Below, piece after piece: positions 51,547-58,877 of a stretch of DNA of 64,000 bases; position 1 is the stretch's first letter; each line of letters begins with the position of its first letter. Made by a program: the position numbers and the translations under genes. Under the pieces are notes generated by a model. The model saw only the letters and a list, made by a program, of their open reading frames with translations, had not been told where the DNA came from and made no database searches. The DNA comes from Enterococcus silesiacus (GTDB lineage: Bacteria; Bacillota; Bacilli; Lactobacillales; Enterococcaceae), in contig CP013614.1 of NCBI GenBank assembly GCA_001465115.1, positions 1,736,001-1,800,000 on the forward strand. The letters run 5' to 3'.

Positions 51547-51719
51547 GAACGTTAAGATATAACTGGCGGAAGATACTTTTAACGTTCAAATCAAAAAATA
51601 GCAGGTATGCAGAGCCTGTTATTTCAAACAACTGTTTATCTTGAATGCTATTCCTTTTTAGTAAACAGCCAAACCCAACCATTTTACCAACATAGGGATA
51701 AACAGTTGTTTGTTTTTTT
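51547..51719 (+). ncRNA. candidate structured transcript with terminator
   Basis: Three hairpins in a row. GAACGTTAA/TTAACGTTC lies at 51547-51587. AAATAGCAGG/CCTGTTATTT lies at 51596-51624 (one mismatch). A 15-bp perfect stem AAACAACTGTTTATC/GATAAACAGTTGTTT (51626-51640, 51697-51711) has a 56-base loop and is followed by seven T. No reading frame explains it. Confidence 0.5.
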
Positions 51720-51767
51720 ATATGTTTTTCATCCTAGCAATAGCAAAATGCCTTTTATCTTACAGAT

Positions 51768-52040
51768 TTAATAAAAGATAGGTTTAGGAATTTTGAAAAC
51801 CCATTTTTGATATCGACCATGAAACTTCCACAGAATATCGAGAAACAGGCCTTCTTTTAAAGTAATCGCTGAAATTTCCTCTCTCTGAAATTCTAATTTA
51901 TGCACAAGCTGAAATGAATAAACAACACAATTACTTTTTCAGTGTTCAATAATAAAATAACTTGTTGCATTATTGCAAACATTCCTTCAACTTTAGTAAA
52001 ACAGCAAATGATATCCTCTTCACCGTATGTTTGGTTCAAC
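51768..52040 (-). pseudogene. frameshifted gene relic
   Basis: On the minus strand a frame reads VLEELNQTYGEEDIICCFTKVEG...VIVLFI and then, after a one-base shift, FQLVHKLEFQREEISAI...GRYQKWVFKIP to the stop at 51768. No start codon is found. The source family is not recognised. Confidence 0.45.
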
Positions 52041-52115
52041 TCTTCTAATACATTAGAGACCTATGATTAACATTTTTTCCCTTTCGCGTACTCCTTTCTA
52101 AAATTATTTGATTAT

Positions 52116-52694
52116 CTATAGGTTTTCTATAAAATGTTCTGGGTAATTATCCCAATAGCCTTGGAAAATTCTTGCTTGATTATGATCTAAATTCAATTGA
52201 TACATCCTAAAGGTAACTTTTAAATCCTTTGGTTGCCATTGTTCTTTGTATGAATATTTATAGCTCATTCCGAGTTTTTCCATCACTTTGCCACTGCCTA
52301 CATTATGAATATCATGAGTGGCTGTGATATATGACCATTCCTGGGCTTTTAAAAACTGAATAATTGCGACGCAAGCTTCTGTGATCAGTCCTTGACCCCA
52401 ATATTCTTCTAACAGCCCATAACCAAAATCATGGCTTTCACTACCACTCACAGTAACGTAACCAACTGGATTGTTGCTTTCTTTAAAGCAAACTAGAAAG
52501 TAATAACCATTCTCTTTTTGATAATAGGGTTCGATCCTTGTTTTGTAGAAATCCCTAGCCTCTCCTCTATCTCTCACAGGGTACCACGGTAAATATTTAT
52601 TAACATTTTTATCCGATAAAATCGTATACAAAGCTTCCATATCTAATTTAGCTTCTTCGATTTTTCGAATAATCAGCCGAGCTGTTTCTATCAT
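52116..52694 (-). CDS. GNAT N-acetyltransferase, RimJ/RimL type
   Basis: 192 residues. ETARLIIRKIEE opens the fold. DFGYGLLEEYWGQGLITEACVAIIQFL carries the acetyl-CoA loop, and AT HDIHNVGSGKVMEKLGM is the typical C-terminal half. It acetylates a protein N-terminus or small amine. It ends 4 bases after the XRE-type gene upstream, so the two form an operon. Confidence 0.88.
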   Translation of the reverse strand: MIETARLIIRKIEEAKLDMEALYTILSDKNVNKYLPWYPVRDRGEARDFYKTRIEPYYQKENGYYFLVCFKESNNPVGYVTVSGSESHDFGYGLLEEYWGQGLITEACVAIIQFLKAQEWSYITATHDIHNVGSGKVMEKLGMSYKYSYKEQWQPKDLKVTFRMYQLNLDHNQARIFQGYWDNYPEHFIENL

Positions 52695-52698
52695 TTTC

Positions 52699-53319
52699 CT
52701 ACTCCTTTAGTTCTCTTAAGCTATCTACCAGAATTTTCTCAGCATTTAACAAGCCATAATCCCTTTGGCTAATCGTTTTAACTGGTTTTACAGGAAATAT
52801 TTGCTGTATTTCTTCTTGAGCATAAGCAAATTCTGGCGTCAGTAAAATCACATCGGCCTGAATTCCTTTTTCAGCAACTTTGTTAGAACTATACAGTTCA
52901 ATAGCAATCGCTTCATTTTTCTCTTTAGCTATCTTCTCCATTTTAATCGCAAGCCGTTGTGTCTGAAAACCTGCATCAGAGATAAAACTCGCAGTAATGC
53001 TGAAGATCATAATGACTTTTTCAGCTTGATTCTCATTTGTTAAATCAGACATTTCTTTTTCCATGTTCTTTCTTCCTTTCTGCTTTGAAAAGAGTGAATC
53101 CAAAAAAGAACGCTTAGCATTTCCTAAAATACTATCTGTAGAAACTTGGAAATATATACTAAGTTTTACTAATGTATCTAAGTCAGGGTAACTTTTATTT
53201 CGTTCCCATTTCGAAATAGCTTGAGGCGTGACATTTAAAATTCTAGCTAAATCCTTTTGCGTCATTTTTTTTGATTCTCTCAGCTCTTTTAATCGATTAC
53301 CAATCTCTATCAAAATCAT
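52699..53319 (-). CDS. XRE regulator fused to a PTS IIB-like domain
   Basis: 206 residues. A Cro/C1 helix-turn-helix spans about 5-65 (MTQKDLARILNVTPQAISKWERN). A short linker leads to a domain (about 98-205) matching cellobiose-type PTS IIB: KVIMIFSITASF, AIAIELYSSNKVAEKGIQADVILLTPEFAYAQEEI and MRDYG-like SQRDYGLL. The phosphorylated cysteine of IIB (normally CSAGMS) is replaced by Ser/Ile, so it cannot carry phosphate in the usual way. It probably binds a signal or partner instead. Confidence 0.75.
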   Translation of the reverse strand: MILIEIGNRLKELRESKKMTQKDLARILNVTPQAISKWERNKSYPDLDTLVKLSIYFQVSTDSILGNAKRSFLDSLFSKQKGRKNMEKEMSDLTNENQAEKVIMIFSITASFISDAGFQTQRLAIKMEKIAKEKNEAIAIELYSSNKVAEKGIQADVILLTPEFAYAQEEIQQIFPVKPVKTISQRDYGLLNAEKILVDSLRELKE

Positions 53320-53469
53320 ACCCTCCCGCCGCTTTATTATGCAATTAACGATTAGTTGAACTGCTGTAAATTCAACTCAACGAACAGTTGAATGAGAAAA
53401 CACGCTCAATTTGTGATCACTTGATCAATATATTTTTGAATCAATATTGACAACTTCTCCAATAAATGC

Positions 53470-53504
53470 TATTTTAAAAGTGAATACAGTTCACTTTTAA
53501 AATA
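53470..53504 (-). terminator. terminator-like hairpin after the TetR gene
   Basis: TATTTTAAAAGTGAA (53470-53484) pairs perfectly with TTCACTTTTAAAATA (53490-53504). Confidence 0.65.
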
Positions 53505-53521
53505 TATTGTGAATTAAATCA

Positions 53522-54097
53522 CTATATAATTAATTGTTCTACAATCCTGACCAATTGTTCTTTTTCAAGTATTGCTAGACTGTTTTCACCAAAATTATTT
53601 GCATTCAGCACATGTCCATTTAGCAAGTCTGCAACAGCGATCGCACTTTCCCAGAGCTGTTGACTTTCAGTTTTGTGATGTAGAAATAATAGCTGTTGAT
53701 AAATATTTTTCACATATAGATCAAACGCAGCGGACATACCACTTGCATCATGAACTTCTAAAGAATAGCGAGCGGCGAAATATTTTTTGATAAACGGGTC
53801 ATTGCCATACATCAAGACTCTTTCTACCATATGCACACTGAACTCATGAAACGTTTTAGTCTGAATCAATGACTCTGCTGTTGCTAACATGAAATGGGTC
53901 GTTGCATCATACCACAATTCTAACAACAGGTCTTCTTTACGTTTCCAATGTTTATAAAATGAGCCGACTGCGTAACCTGCTTGTTTAGTAATATCTGCAA
54001 TACTTGTATCGTCAAAGCTTTTAGATACAAATAGTTGACTGGCAGCTTCTTTAAGTTTTAATTTTGTTATTTCTGATTTTTTTAGCTGTTTGTTCAT
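53522..54097 (-). CDS. TetR-family regulator
   Basis: 191 residues from the ATG at 54097 (GAGGG at 5 bases); an earlier in-frame ATG at 54118 is possible. The N-terminal helix-turn-helix is SFDDTSIADITKQAGYAVGSFYKHWKRKEDL. The ligand domain is helical with no named family. It is divergent from the enoate-reductase-like gene and probably represses it. Confidence 0.88.
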   Translation of the reverse strand: MNKQLKKSEITKLKLKEAASQLFVSKSFDDTSIADITKQAGYAVGSFYKHWKRKEDLLLELWYDATTHFMLATAESLIQTKTFHEFSVHMVERVLMYGNDPFIKKYFAARYSLEVHDASGMSAAFDLYVKNIYQQLLFLHHKTESQQLWESAIAVADLLNGHVLNANNFGENSLAILEKEQLVRIVEQLII

Positions 54098-54129
54098 CTT
54101 ATCCCTCATTTTTATCAATTATTTGTTGC

Positions 54130-54164
54130 TTGACTTGCCTAAATTATAGCTCAAAGCAAGTTAA
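54130..54164. promoter_or_regulatory. TetR-type operator around the tetR -10 box
   Basis: TTGACTTGC (54130-54138) and GCAAGTTAA (54156-54164) form an inverted repeat. A minus-strand TATAAT (54143-54148) lies between. Confidence 0.5.
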
Positions 54165-54369
54165 AATTCTACAGTCCTATAGTGATCAAGTATGACTTAA
54201 GCGTGACTTTTTTTCAATTAAAGACTGTGTTTTAGCAACAATTAATCATAATTATTGCGTTATCAAGTTTTTGCTTTGAAACATGCCAAGAAATACAACG
54301 AGGTTATGAGTTGATATTGATTGCTCCTGCGATTACTCGTCGTGCGAAAAGACTTGGTACAAGGTGACT

Positions 54370-54482
54370 GAAAGGAATGTTGTTACCATGTATTATCTAG
54401 CTTCAAAAGCTAGCCTTTCAGCTTTTAATGTTATCTAGCTACGCGATCCGCGTAGCTCTTAAAATTTAGGAGGAATGTTAAA
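54370..54482 (+). repeat. short form of the hairpin leader before the enoate-reductase-like gene
   Basis: Two short units: TTATCTAGCTTCAAAAGCTA...TTCAGCTTTTAATG and TTATCTAGCTACGCGATCCGCGTAGCTCTTAAAATT, the latter a hairpin. The leader ends TTAGGAGGAATG at the ribosome site. The AAAGARC-loop hairpin of the other copies is missing here. Confidence 0.7.
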
Positions 54483-56459
54483 ATGAAGTATCCAAAATTG
54501 TTTTCAGAAGGAAAAATTGGTCCAGTCACAGTAAAAAATCGAATCGTCTTACCGGCGATGGGCATCAATATGTCCGACAAAGGCTATGTCAACGAAGCGA
54601 TCATCAACCACTACACAGAACGAGCAGAAGGTGGTGCTGGTCTTGTGATCATTGAAGTCTCTTGTGTAGATGCACCTCAAGGTCTGAACACCTCTAATAT
54701 GCTCGTGATCGATGATGATAAATATATTGACGGTATGAGCAAACTAGCAGCCTCAATCCATGAACATGATGCCAAATGTCTACTGCAAATCAGTCATACA
54801 GGCCGCGGTGCTCGTCGTAAAATAACTGGACAACAACCCGTTGGTCCCTCAGCTGTTGCAATGCCTTACACCTTTATGATGGGTCTTTCAAATGAAACAC
54901 CAAAAATGCTGACAATTACCGAAATTCAAGCAATCGAAGACAAGTATGCCCAAGCAGCACTACGAGCAAAAAAAGCTGGTTTCGACGGAATTCAATTGCA
55001 TAGTATCGGTTATTACATGGGCGAGCAATTTTTAAATTCAAAATCAAATACCCGCACAGATGAATATGGCGGCAGTAAAGAAAAACGAATCACCTTCCAC
55101 TTAAATATTGTTCGTAAAATCAGAGCATTATGCGGTGATGACTTTGCCATTACAGTTAAGCTAACCGTATTAGAGCTTGGGGAAGATGCTGGAATCACCT
55201 TCGAAGAAGGAACTTATTATGCTTATCAGCTTCAAGAAGCTGGTGTTGATGCTCTTGAGGTAATGGTAGGTGCTTGGAAACAAGAAGCAACATTAGAAGA
55301 CGTCGCAGACACCGGATCAGCCAAAGGACAACTCTTCGATATCTCAGCTGGTATCAAAGGTGGAATTTCACAAATCACTGGAAATGAACCTAAAATCCCG
55401 ATTATTAGCGGCGGTCGTTCAGGATATGCTCAGATTGCTGAAGATGCATTACAAAACGAAAAATGTGAATTTGTCTTTATGGGCAAAGGCCTTTTAGCTG
55501 AGCCAAATCTGCCTAACTTAGTACTTCAAGACAAAGAAGCTTTGATTCGTCCTTGCATCGGCTGCAACACCTGTATTGACCAGCAACTGCAATATAACAA
55601 ACCTTCTAGATGCTCTAGTAATGCAGTTTTGGGCAATCTAAATAATCGCTACAAGCTCCAAAAAGCAGAGCAAAAGAAAACTGTCGCTATTATTGGCGGC
55701 GGTATTGCTTCAATTGAGGCCGCTCGTATTATGGCCTTAAGAGGACATGATGTTACGATTTACGAAAAAAATGACTATCTCGGAGGACAAGTAAAATTAG
55801 CAGCAGCTCCACCTCACAAAGAAAATATACACCCAATGTTGGATTACTTTAATGCGATCATAGAGGAACTTAATATTCAGGTCAAACTAAACTCACCGAT
55901 GAATATCGACACGATTTTAGCTCTAAACGCAGATGTTGTGATCTGTGCGACTGGCCCAACTCCAGTAAAATTAACCCTTCCAGGCATTGATCTACCTAAC
56001 GTTTTTGATGCCAAAGAAGCCTTATCTGGAAGAGAAACTGGTCAATCAGTCGTGATCATCGGCGGTGGTGTCGTTGGCTGTGAAACAGCTGAATATCTTG
56101 TAGAGCAAGGTAAAAATGTAACAATCATAGAAGCAGCTGATAGCTTTGCTGCAAAAATGGTCATGACAAATCGTACCATTTTATTAGATCATTTAACTCT
56201 TTTAGGTGCGACCTTTATGAGCAGTACTAAATGTGTAAACATCAATGAAAACTCCGTTGATGTTATTGATGAATCTGGTGCTATGAAGCAAATTCCAACC
56301 GATACTATCTTATTATCTGTCGGCGAAAAACCAAATACTACCTTATATGATAACCTATTTGGCAAAGTTCCTGAAGTGTATAATATCGGTGATAGTCATA
56401 CTCCAGATTGTTTTGCAACTAGTATTAAACAAGGCCATGAAGTGGCAATAAGTATTTAG
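54483..56459 (+). CDS. FadH/enoate-reductase-like NADH:flavin oxidoreductase
   Basis: 658 residues. An N-terminal old-yellow-enzyme barrel (about 1-340) has VKNRIVLPAMGIN, LLQISHTGRGARR and QLHSIGYYMGEQFLNSKSNTR. The 4Fe-4S site is CIGCNTCIDQQLQYNKPSRC (about 358). The FAD part starts at AIIGGGIASIEAARIMALRGH (about 403) and the NAD part at VVIIGGGVVGCETAEYL. It resembles 2,4-dienoyl-CoA reductase and BaiCD/enoate reductases, reducing activated C=C bonds. Substrate unknown. A divergent TetR gene and the hairpin leader suggest tight control. Confidence 0.9.
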   Translation: MKYPKLFSEGKIGPVTVKNRIVLPAMGINMSDKGYVNEAIINHYTERAEGGAGLVIIEVSCVDAPQGLNTSNMLVIDDDKYIDGMSKLAASIHEHDAKCLLQISHTGRGARRKITGQQPVGPSAVAMPYTFMMGLSNETPKMLTITEIQAIEDKYAQAALRAKKAGFDGIQLHSIGYYMGEQFLNSKSNTRTDEYGGSKEKRITFHLNIVRKIRALCGDDFAITVKLTVLELGEDAGITFEEGTYYAYQLQEAGVDALEVMVGAWKQEATLEDVADTGSAKGQLFDISAGIKGGISQITGNEPKIPIISGGRSGYAQIAEDALQNEKCEFVFMGKGLLAEPNLPNLVLQDKEALIRPCIGCNTCIDQQLQYNKPSRCSSNAVLGNLNNRYKLQKAEQKKTVAIIGGGIASIEAARIMALRGHDVTIYEKNDYLGGQVKLAAAPPHKENIHPMLDYFNAIIEELNIQVKLNSPMNIDTILALNADVVICATGPTPVKLTLPGIDLPNVFDAKEALSGRETGQSVVIIGGGVVGCETAEYLVEQGKNVTIIEAADSFAAKMVMTNRTILLDHLTLLGATFMSSTKCVNINENSVDVIDESGAMKQIPTDTILLSVGEKPNTTLYDNLFGKVPEVYNIGDSHTPDCFATSIKQGHEVAISI

Positions 56460-56466
56460 AAAAAGA

Positions 56467-56508
56467 ATGATGAGATGGCCATGTTTGCTGCCGTCTCATC
56501 ATTTTTTC
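56467..56508 (+). terminator. terminator of the enoate-reductase-like gene
   Basis: AATGATGAGA (56467-56476) pairs with TCTCATCATT (56495-56504), then T. Confidence 0.8.
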
Positions 56509-56626
56509 TATGCCACAACCTTACCAAACTGTACGTTTTCTCCTGCAACCGTAAGTAGGCTCTCCTCTTGCCGCATGATATAGTTAATTTATCAAATCAA
56601 AGCAAATAATAAAGAGGTGAAATTTT
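56509..56626. other. intergenic stretch before a short peptide frame
   Basis: No gene is seen. AAAGAGGTG (56611-56619) is the ribosome site of the following short frame. Confidence 0.4.
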
Positions 56627-56707
56627 ATGATTGAATTTATTTTAGATATTGCTTATCAAATCACTATCTGTAAGTGGTTGGAAAAAGCTTCAAAGAAGAA
56701 AGCCTAA
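56627..56707 (+). CDS. 26-residue hydrophobic-basic peptide
   Basis: A short frame with a strong AAAGAGGTG site. The product starts MIEFILDIAYQITICKWLEK and ends in a lysine tail. A short helix, a WL pair and a basic tail recall Fst/holin-like type I toxins, but it lacks the usual proline and glycine, so the family call is not firm. No antitoxin RNA was identified. Confidence 0.4.
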   Translation: MIEFILDIAYQITICKWLEKASKKKA

Positions 56708-56776
56708 TCGCTCCCAACTTTTCCCTGATCCTCTCTCCATCGAACTAAATTTCTAATCAAGCTGGTTTTATTCTGT

Positions 56777-56807
56777 TTGACCTAGAGTTCACTCTAAATG
56801 GTACAAT
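56777..56807 (+). promoter_or_regulatory. MerR-type promoter
   Basis: TTGACC (56777-56782) and TACAAT (56802-56807) are 19 bases apart. The spacer has the palindrome TAGAGT-TC-ACTCTA. It precedes the MerR gene at 56838, indicating autoregulation. Confidence 0.8.
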
Positions 56808-56837
56808 AAAGTCAAAAACAGCATGGAGGTAACTTTG

Positions 56838-57227
56838 ATGGCTTACAAAATTCATGAATTTTCAAAAATAACTGGTCTGACTCCTTATACACTCCGTTTT
56901 TACGAAAAAGAAGGATTAATCACAGTCAAAAGAGATCAGAATAATATCCGAATTTATGACGACCGCAATAAGGAATGGATCGACTTTTTTATGCATTTGA
57001 AAAAAACAGGAATGACGATTGAAGATTTAAAACAGTATCTCGTTTGGTGGTATGAAGGAGATTCTACTAATCAAAATCGGTTGGATTTATTGAAGAAGCA
57101 AAAAGAAATAGCTTTAAGCGAAATGAAGCAGCTTCAAGAGGGCATTAGCGTCCTTGATCATAAAATTGACATTTACACCAAAAAAGTGAACGATGGTCAA
57201 GAAAATAGTAAAAAAGATGACGCTTAA
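56838..57227 (+). CDS. MerR-family regulator
   Basis: 129 residues from ATG 56838 (GGAGG upstream). KIHEFSKITGLTPYTLRFYEKEGLI is the DNA-binding part and about 80-115 form a coiled coil. No metal ligands. It stands alone behind a long-spacer promoter, so it probably controls its own expression and perhaps a gene further away. Confidence 0.88.
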   Translation: MAYKIHEFSKITGLTPYTLRFYEKEGLITVKRDQNNIRIYDDRNKEWIDFFMHLKKTGMTIEDLKQYLVWWYEGDSTNQNRLDLLKKQKEIALSEMKQLQEGISVLDHKIDIYTKKVNDGQENSKKDDA

Positions 57228-57246
57228 AAATGTCATCTTTTTTTAC
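57211..57246 (+). terminator. terminator of the MerR gene
   Basis: AAAAAGATGAC (57211-57221) pairs with GTCATCTTTTT (57232-57242). It overlaps the gene end. Confidence 0.8.
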
Positions 57247-57346
57247 TTTGCTACAATTCTATCGGTTAAGGATTTTCTTTCAACTCGCTTAATAACTATA
57301 TCTTAAAAAATATTTTCACTTCTCATTGTAATTTATTTTTTTTAGC

Positions 57347-57388
57347 CTATAATAATGTCTAGACATGCATGTCGAGACATTATTATAG
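57347..57388. promoter_or_regulatory. 42-bp palindromic operator of the SDR-MarR operon
   Basis: CTATAATAATGTCT (57347-57360) is matched exactly by AGACATTATTATAG (57375-57388), with GACATGCATGTC in the centre. It covers the -10 TATAAT (57348-57353), with a TTGTAA -35 box 16 bases before. MarR-family dimers bind such sites. Confidence 0.85.
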
Positions 57389-57405
57389 AATTGGAGAGAT
57401 AAAAA

Positions 57406-58182
57406 TTGAAAAATTATGTATTAATCACTGGAGCTTCTTCAGGAATTGGCGAAGCTTTTTCAAATTATTATGCTGAAAAAGGAAAAAATTTAATTCTTGT
57501 AGCAAGATCTAAAGATAAATTACACACTATGAAAAAGAACTTTGAAAAGCGCTATAATATCCATGTTGAATGCTTAGTTTACGATCTATCCATTGAAAAT
57601 ATCAGCAAAGATATCTATAGCAAAGTTTCAGAAAAAAATATATTTGTGGATACATTAATTAATTGTGCTGGTTTTGCAACAAGTGGGCCAGTAGCTGATG
57701 TTTCATTTGATCAACAGCATAGTGAAATTATGGTAAATATGGTATCATTATTTGACTTAACTAAATTATTTCTAAATAAAATGAAAGAAAAAAACCAAGG
57801 GCAAATTATCAATGTTGCATCCAGTTCAGCTTATCATCCCATTCCAACTATGGCAGTTTATGCCGCAACAAAGGCATTTGTACTTTCTTTTTCCGAATCA
57901 TTGAGTATGGAATGTAAAAAAACTAATATTCAGGTATTCGCCATTTCACCTGGCGCAACAGATACAAATTTCTTTTCAAATGGCGGTGGTGTTTCTTATG
58001 GCTCTCTAAGAACACCTGAAAATGTTGTACAGGCTACAATAAAAGCAATGAACAAAGGTAAAATTTCTAAAATAGATGGTTTGAACAACTATTTTACAAG
58101 CACTGTTTTGCCTAGGATCTTACCAAGAAAGAATATGGCAAAAATGGTCTATGGCATTATGCAAAAACAATTAAAAAAGTAA
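57406..58182 (+). CDS. short-chain dehydrogenase/reductase (DltE-like)
   Basis: 258 residues from a TTG at 57406 with GGAGAG. Motifs: TGASSGIG (about 7), NCAGFA, VASSSAYHP, and catalytic YAATK (about 150). It resembles the YqjQ/DltE-type group of SDRs, some of which are reductases of unclear substrate. It is followed 15 bases later by a MarR gene, and the palindrome ahead of it likely binds that regulator. Confidence 0.9.
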   Translation: MKNYVLITGASSGIGEAFSNYYAEKGKNLILVARSKDKLHTMKKNFEKRYNIHVECLVYDLSIENISKDIYSKVSEKNIFVDTLINCAGFATSGPVADVSFDQQHSEIMVNMVSLFDLTKLFLNKMKEKNQGQIINVASSSAYHPIPTMAVYAATKAFVLSFSESLSMECKKTNIQVFAISPGATDTNFFSNGGGVSYGSLRTPENVVQATIKAMNKGKISKIDGLNNYFTSTVLPRILPRKNMAKMVYGIMQKQLKK

Positions 58183-58197
58183 TGGAGTAATATAATT

Positions 58198-58665
58198 ATG
58201 GATAAAATTGAAGAATTAAGATACCTTATTAAAGCAGTTGATCAAGAAGGCGAAAATAATTACCGTAGAATGTTGGCTCCCTTGGACATTACGCCTAATC
58301 AAAATGAAGTATTAAAAATTTTATCAAAAAAAGATGGTTTATCAATTTCTGAAATTGGTGATTTATTGATCTGCGGTTCAGATAGTCCCAGTAGAGTAAT
58401 TCAGAGGTTACTATTAAAAGGTGCTGTGTCTAAAGAAAATGATAGCTCTGATGCGCGAAAATCTATTATATTTATTACTGATAAAGGCCTGAATCTACTT
58501 AAAGAAGCTAAAAAGATCGAAAATCAATTCAATCTTCAGATAAAAAAATCTGTTGAAAGTAAAATGAACATTGATCAATTAATTGATATGCTTGAAGCTC
58601 AAGTTCAGGGCACGAAATCTTTAAACCAAATCATCAGCAAGAAAAAAATTGATTCCAACCTCTAG
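58198..58665 (+). CDS. MarR-family regulator
   Basis: 155 residues. The winged helix (about 30-95) has LDITPNQNEVLKILSKKDGLSISEIGDLL and DSSDARKSIIFITDKG. It is co-transcribed with the SDR gene and probably binds the 42-bp palindrome in front of it, forming an autoregulated operon that a toxic ligand may induce. Confidence 0.88.
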   Translation: MDKIEELRYLIKAVDQEGENNYRRMLAPLDITPNQNEVLKILSKKDGLSISEIGDLLICGSDSPSRVIQRLLLKGAVSKENDSSDARKSIIFITDKGLNLLKEAKKIENQFNLQIKKSVESKMNIDQLIDMLEAQVQGTKSLNQIISKKKIDSNL

Positions 58666-58726
58666 GAACAGAAGTGTCTTTGACACATAAAGATTGATGA
58701 GATTGAAGCAACGTTTAGTGTAGTAG

Positions 58727-58799
58727 TTGTTTCTGCTCCATCGTTTATCCAGATTAAGGGTGTGAAACAAAAGTAAAATCCACTTTTGTTTCACACCCT
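58727..58799. repeat. repeat core plus hairpin, second copy
   Basis: The core TTGTTTCTGCTCCATCG plus TTTATCCAGATT (58727-58754) matches 36823-36852. It is followed by a perfect 19-bp stem, AAGGGTGTGAAACAAAAGT (58755-58773) with its complement at 58781-58799. The hairpin may also terminate the lectin-protein transcript and the MarR transcript. Confidence 0.7.
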
Positions 58800-58877
58800 T
58801 ATTTGTTAGAATTTATGCCTTAAGCTCATTTCTACTTGTTATTTTATAAAACTTCCTAATCATAAAAAGGTTCTCAA

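Larger units (their letters stand above)
50517..52115. other. long non-coding region with two small-RNA modules and relics
   Basis: 1.6 kb without an intact gene. It holds two tandem small-RNA loci (50755-51296), a third structured transcript (51547-51719) and a decayed gene (51768-52040). The remaining stretches, 50517-50754 and 51297-51546, show nothing recognisable. Confidence 0.6.
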
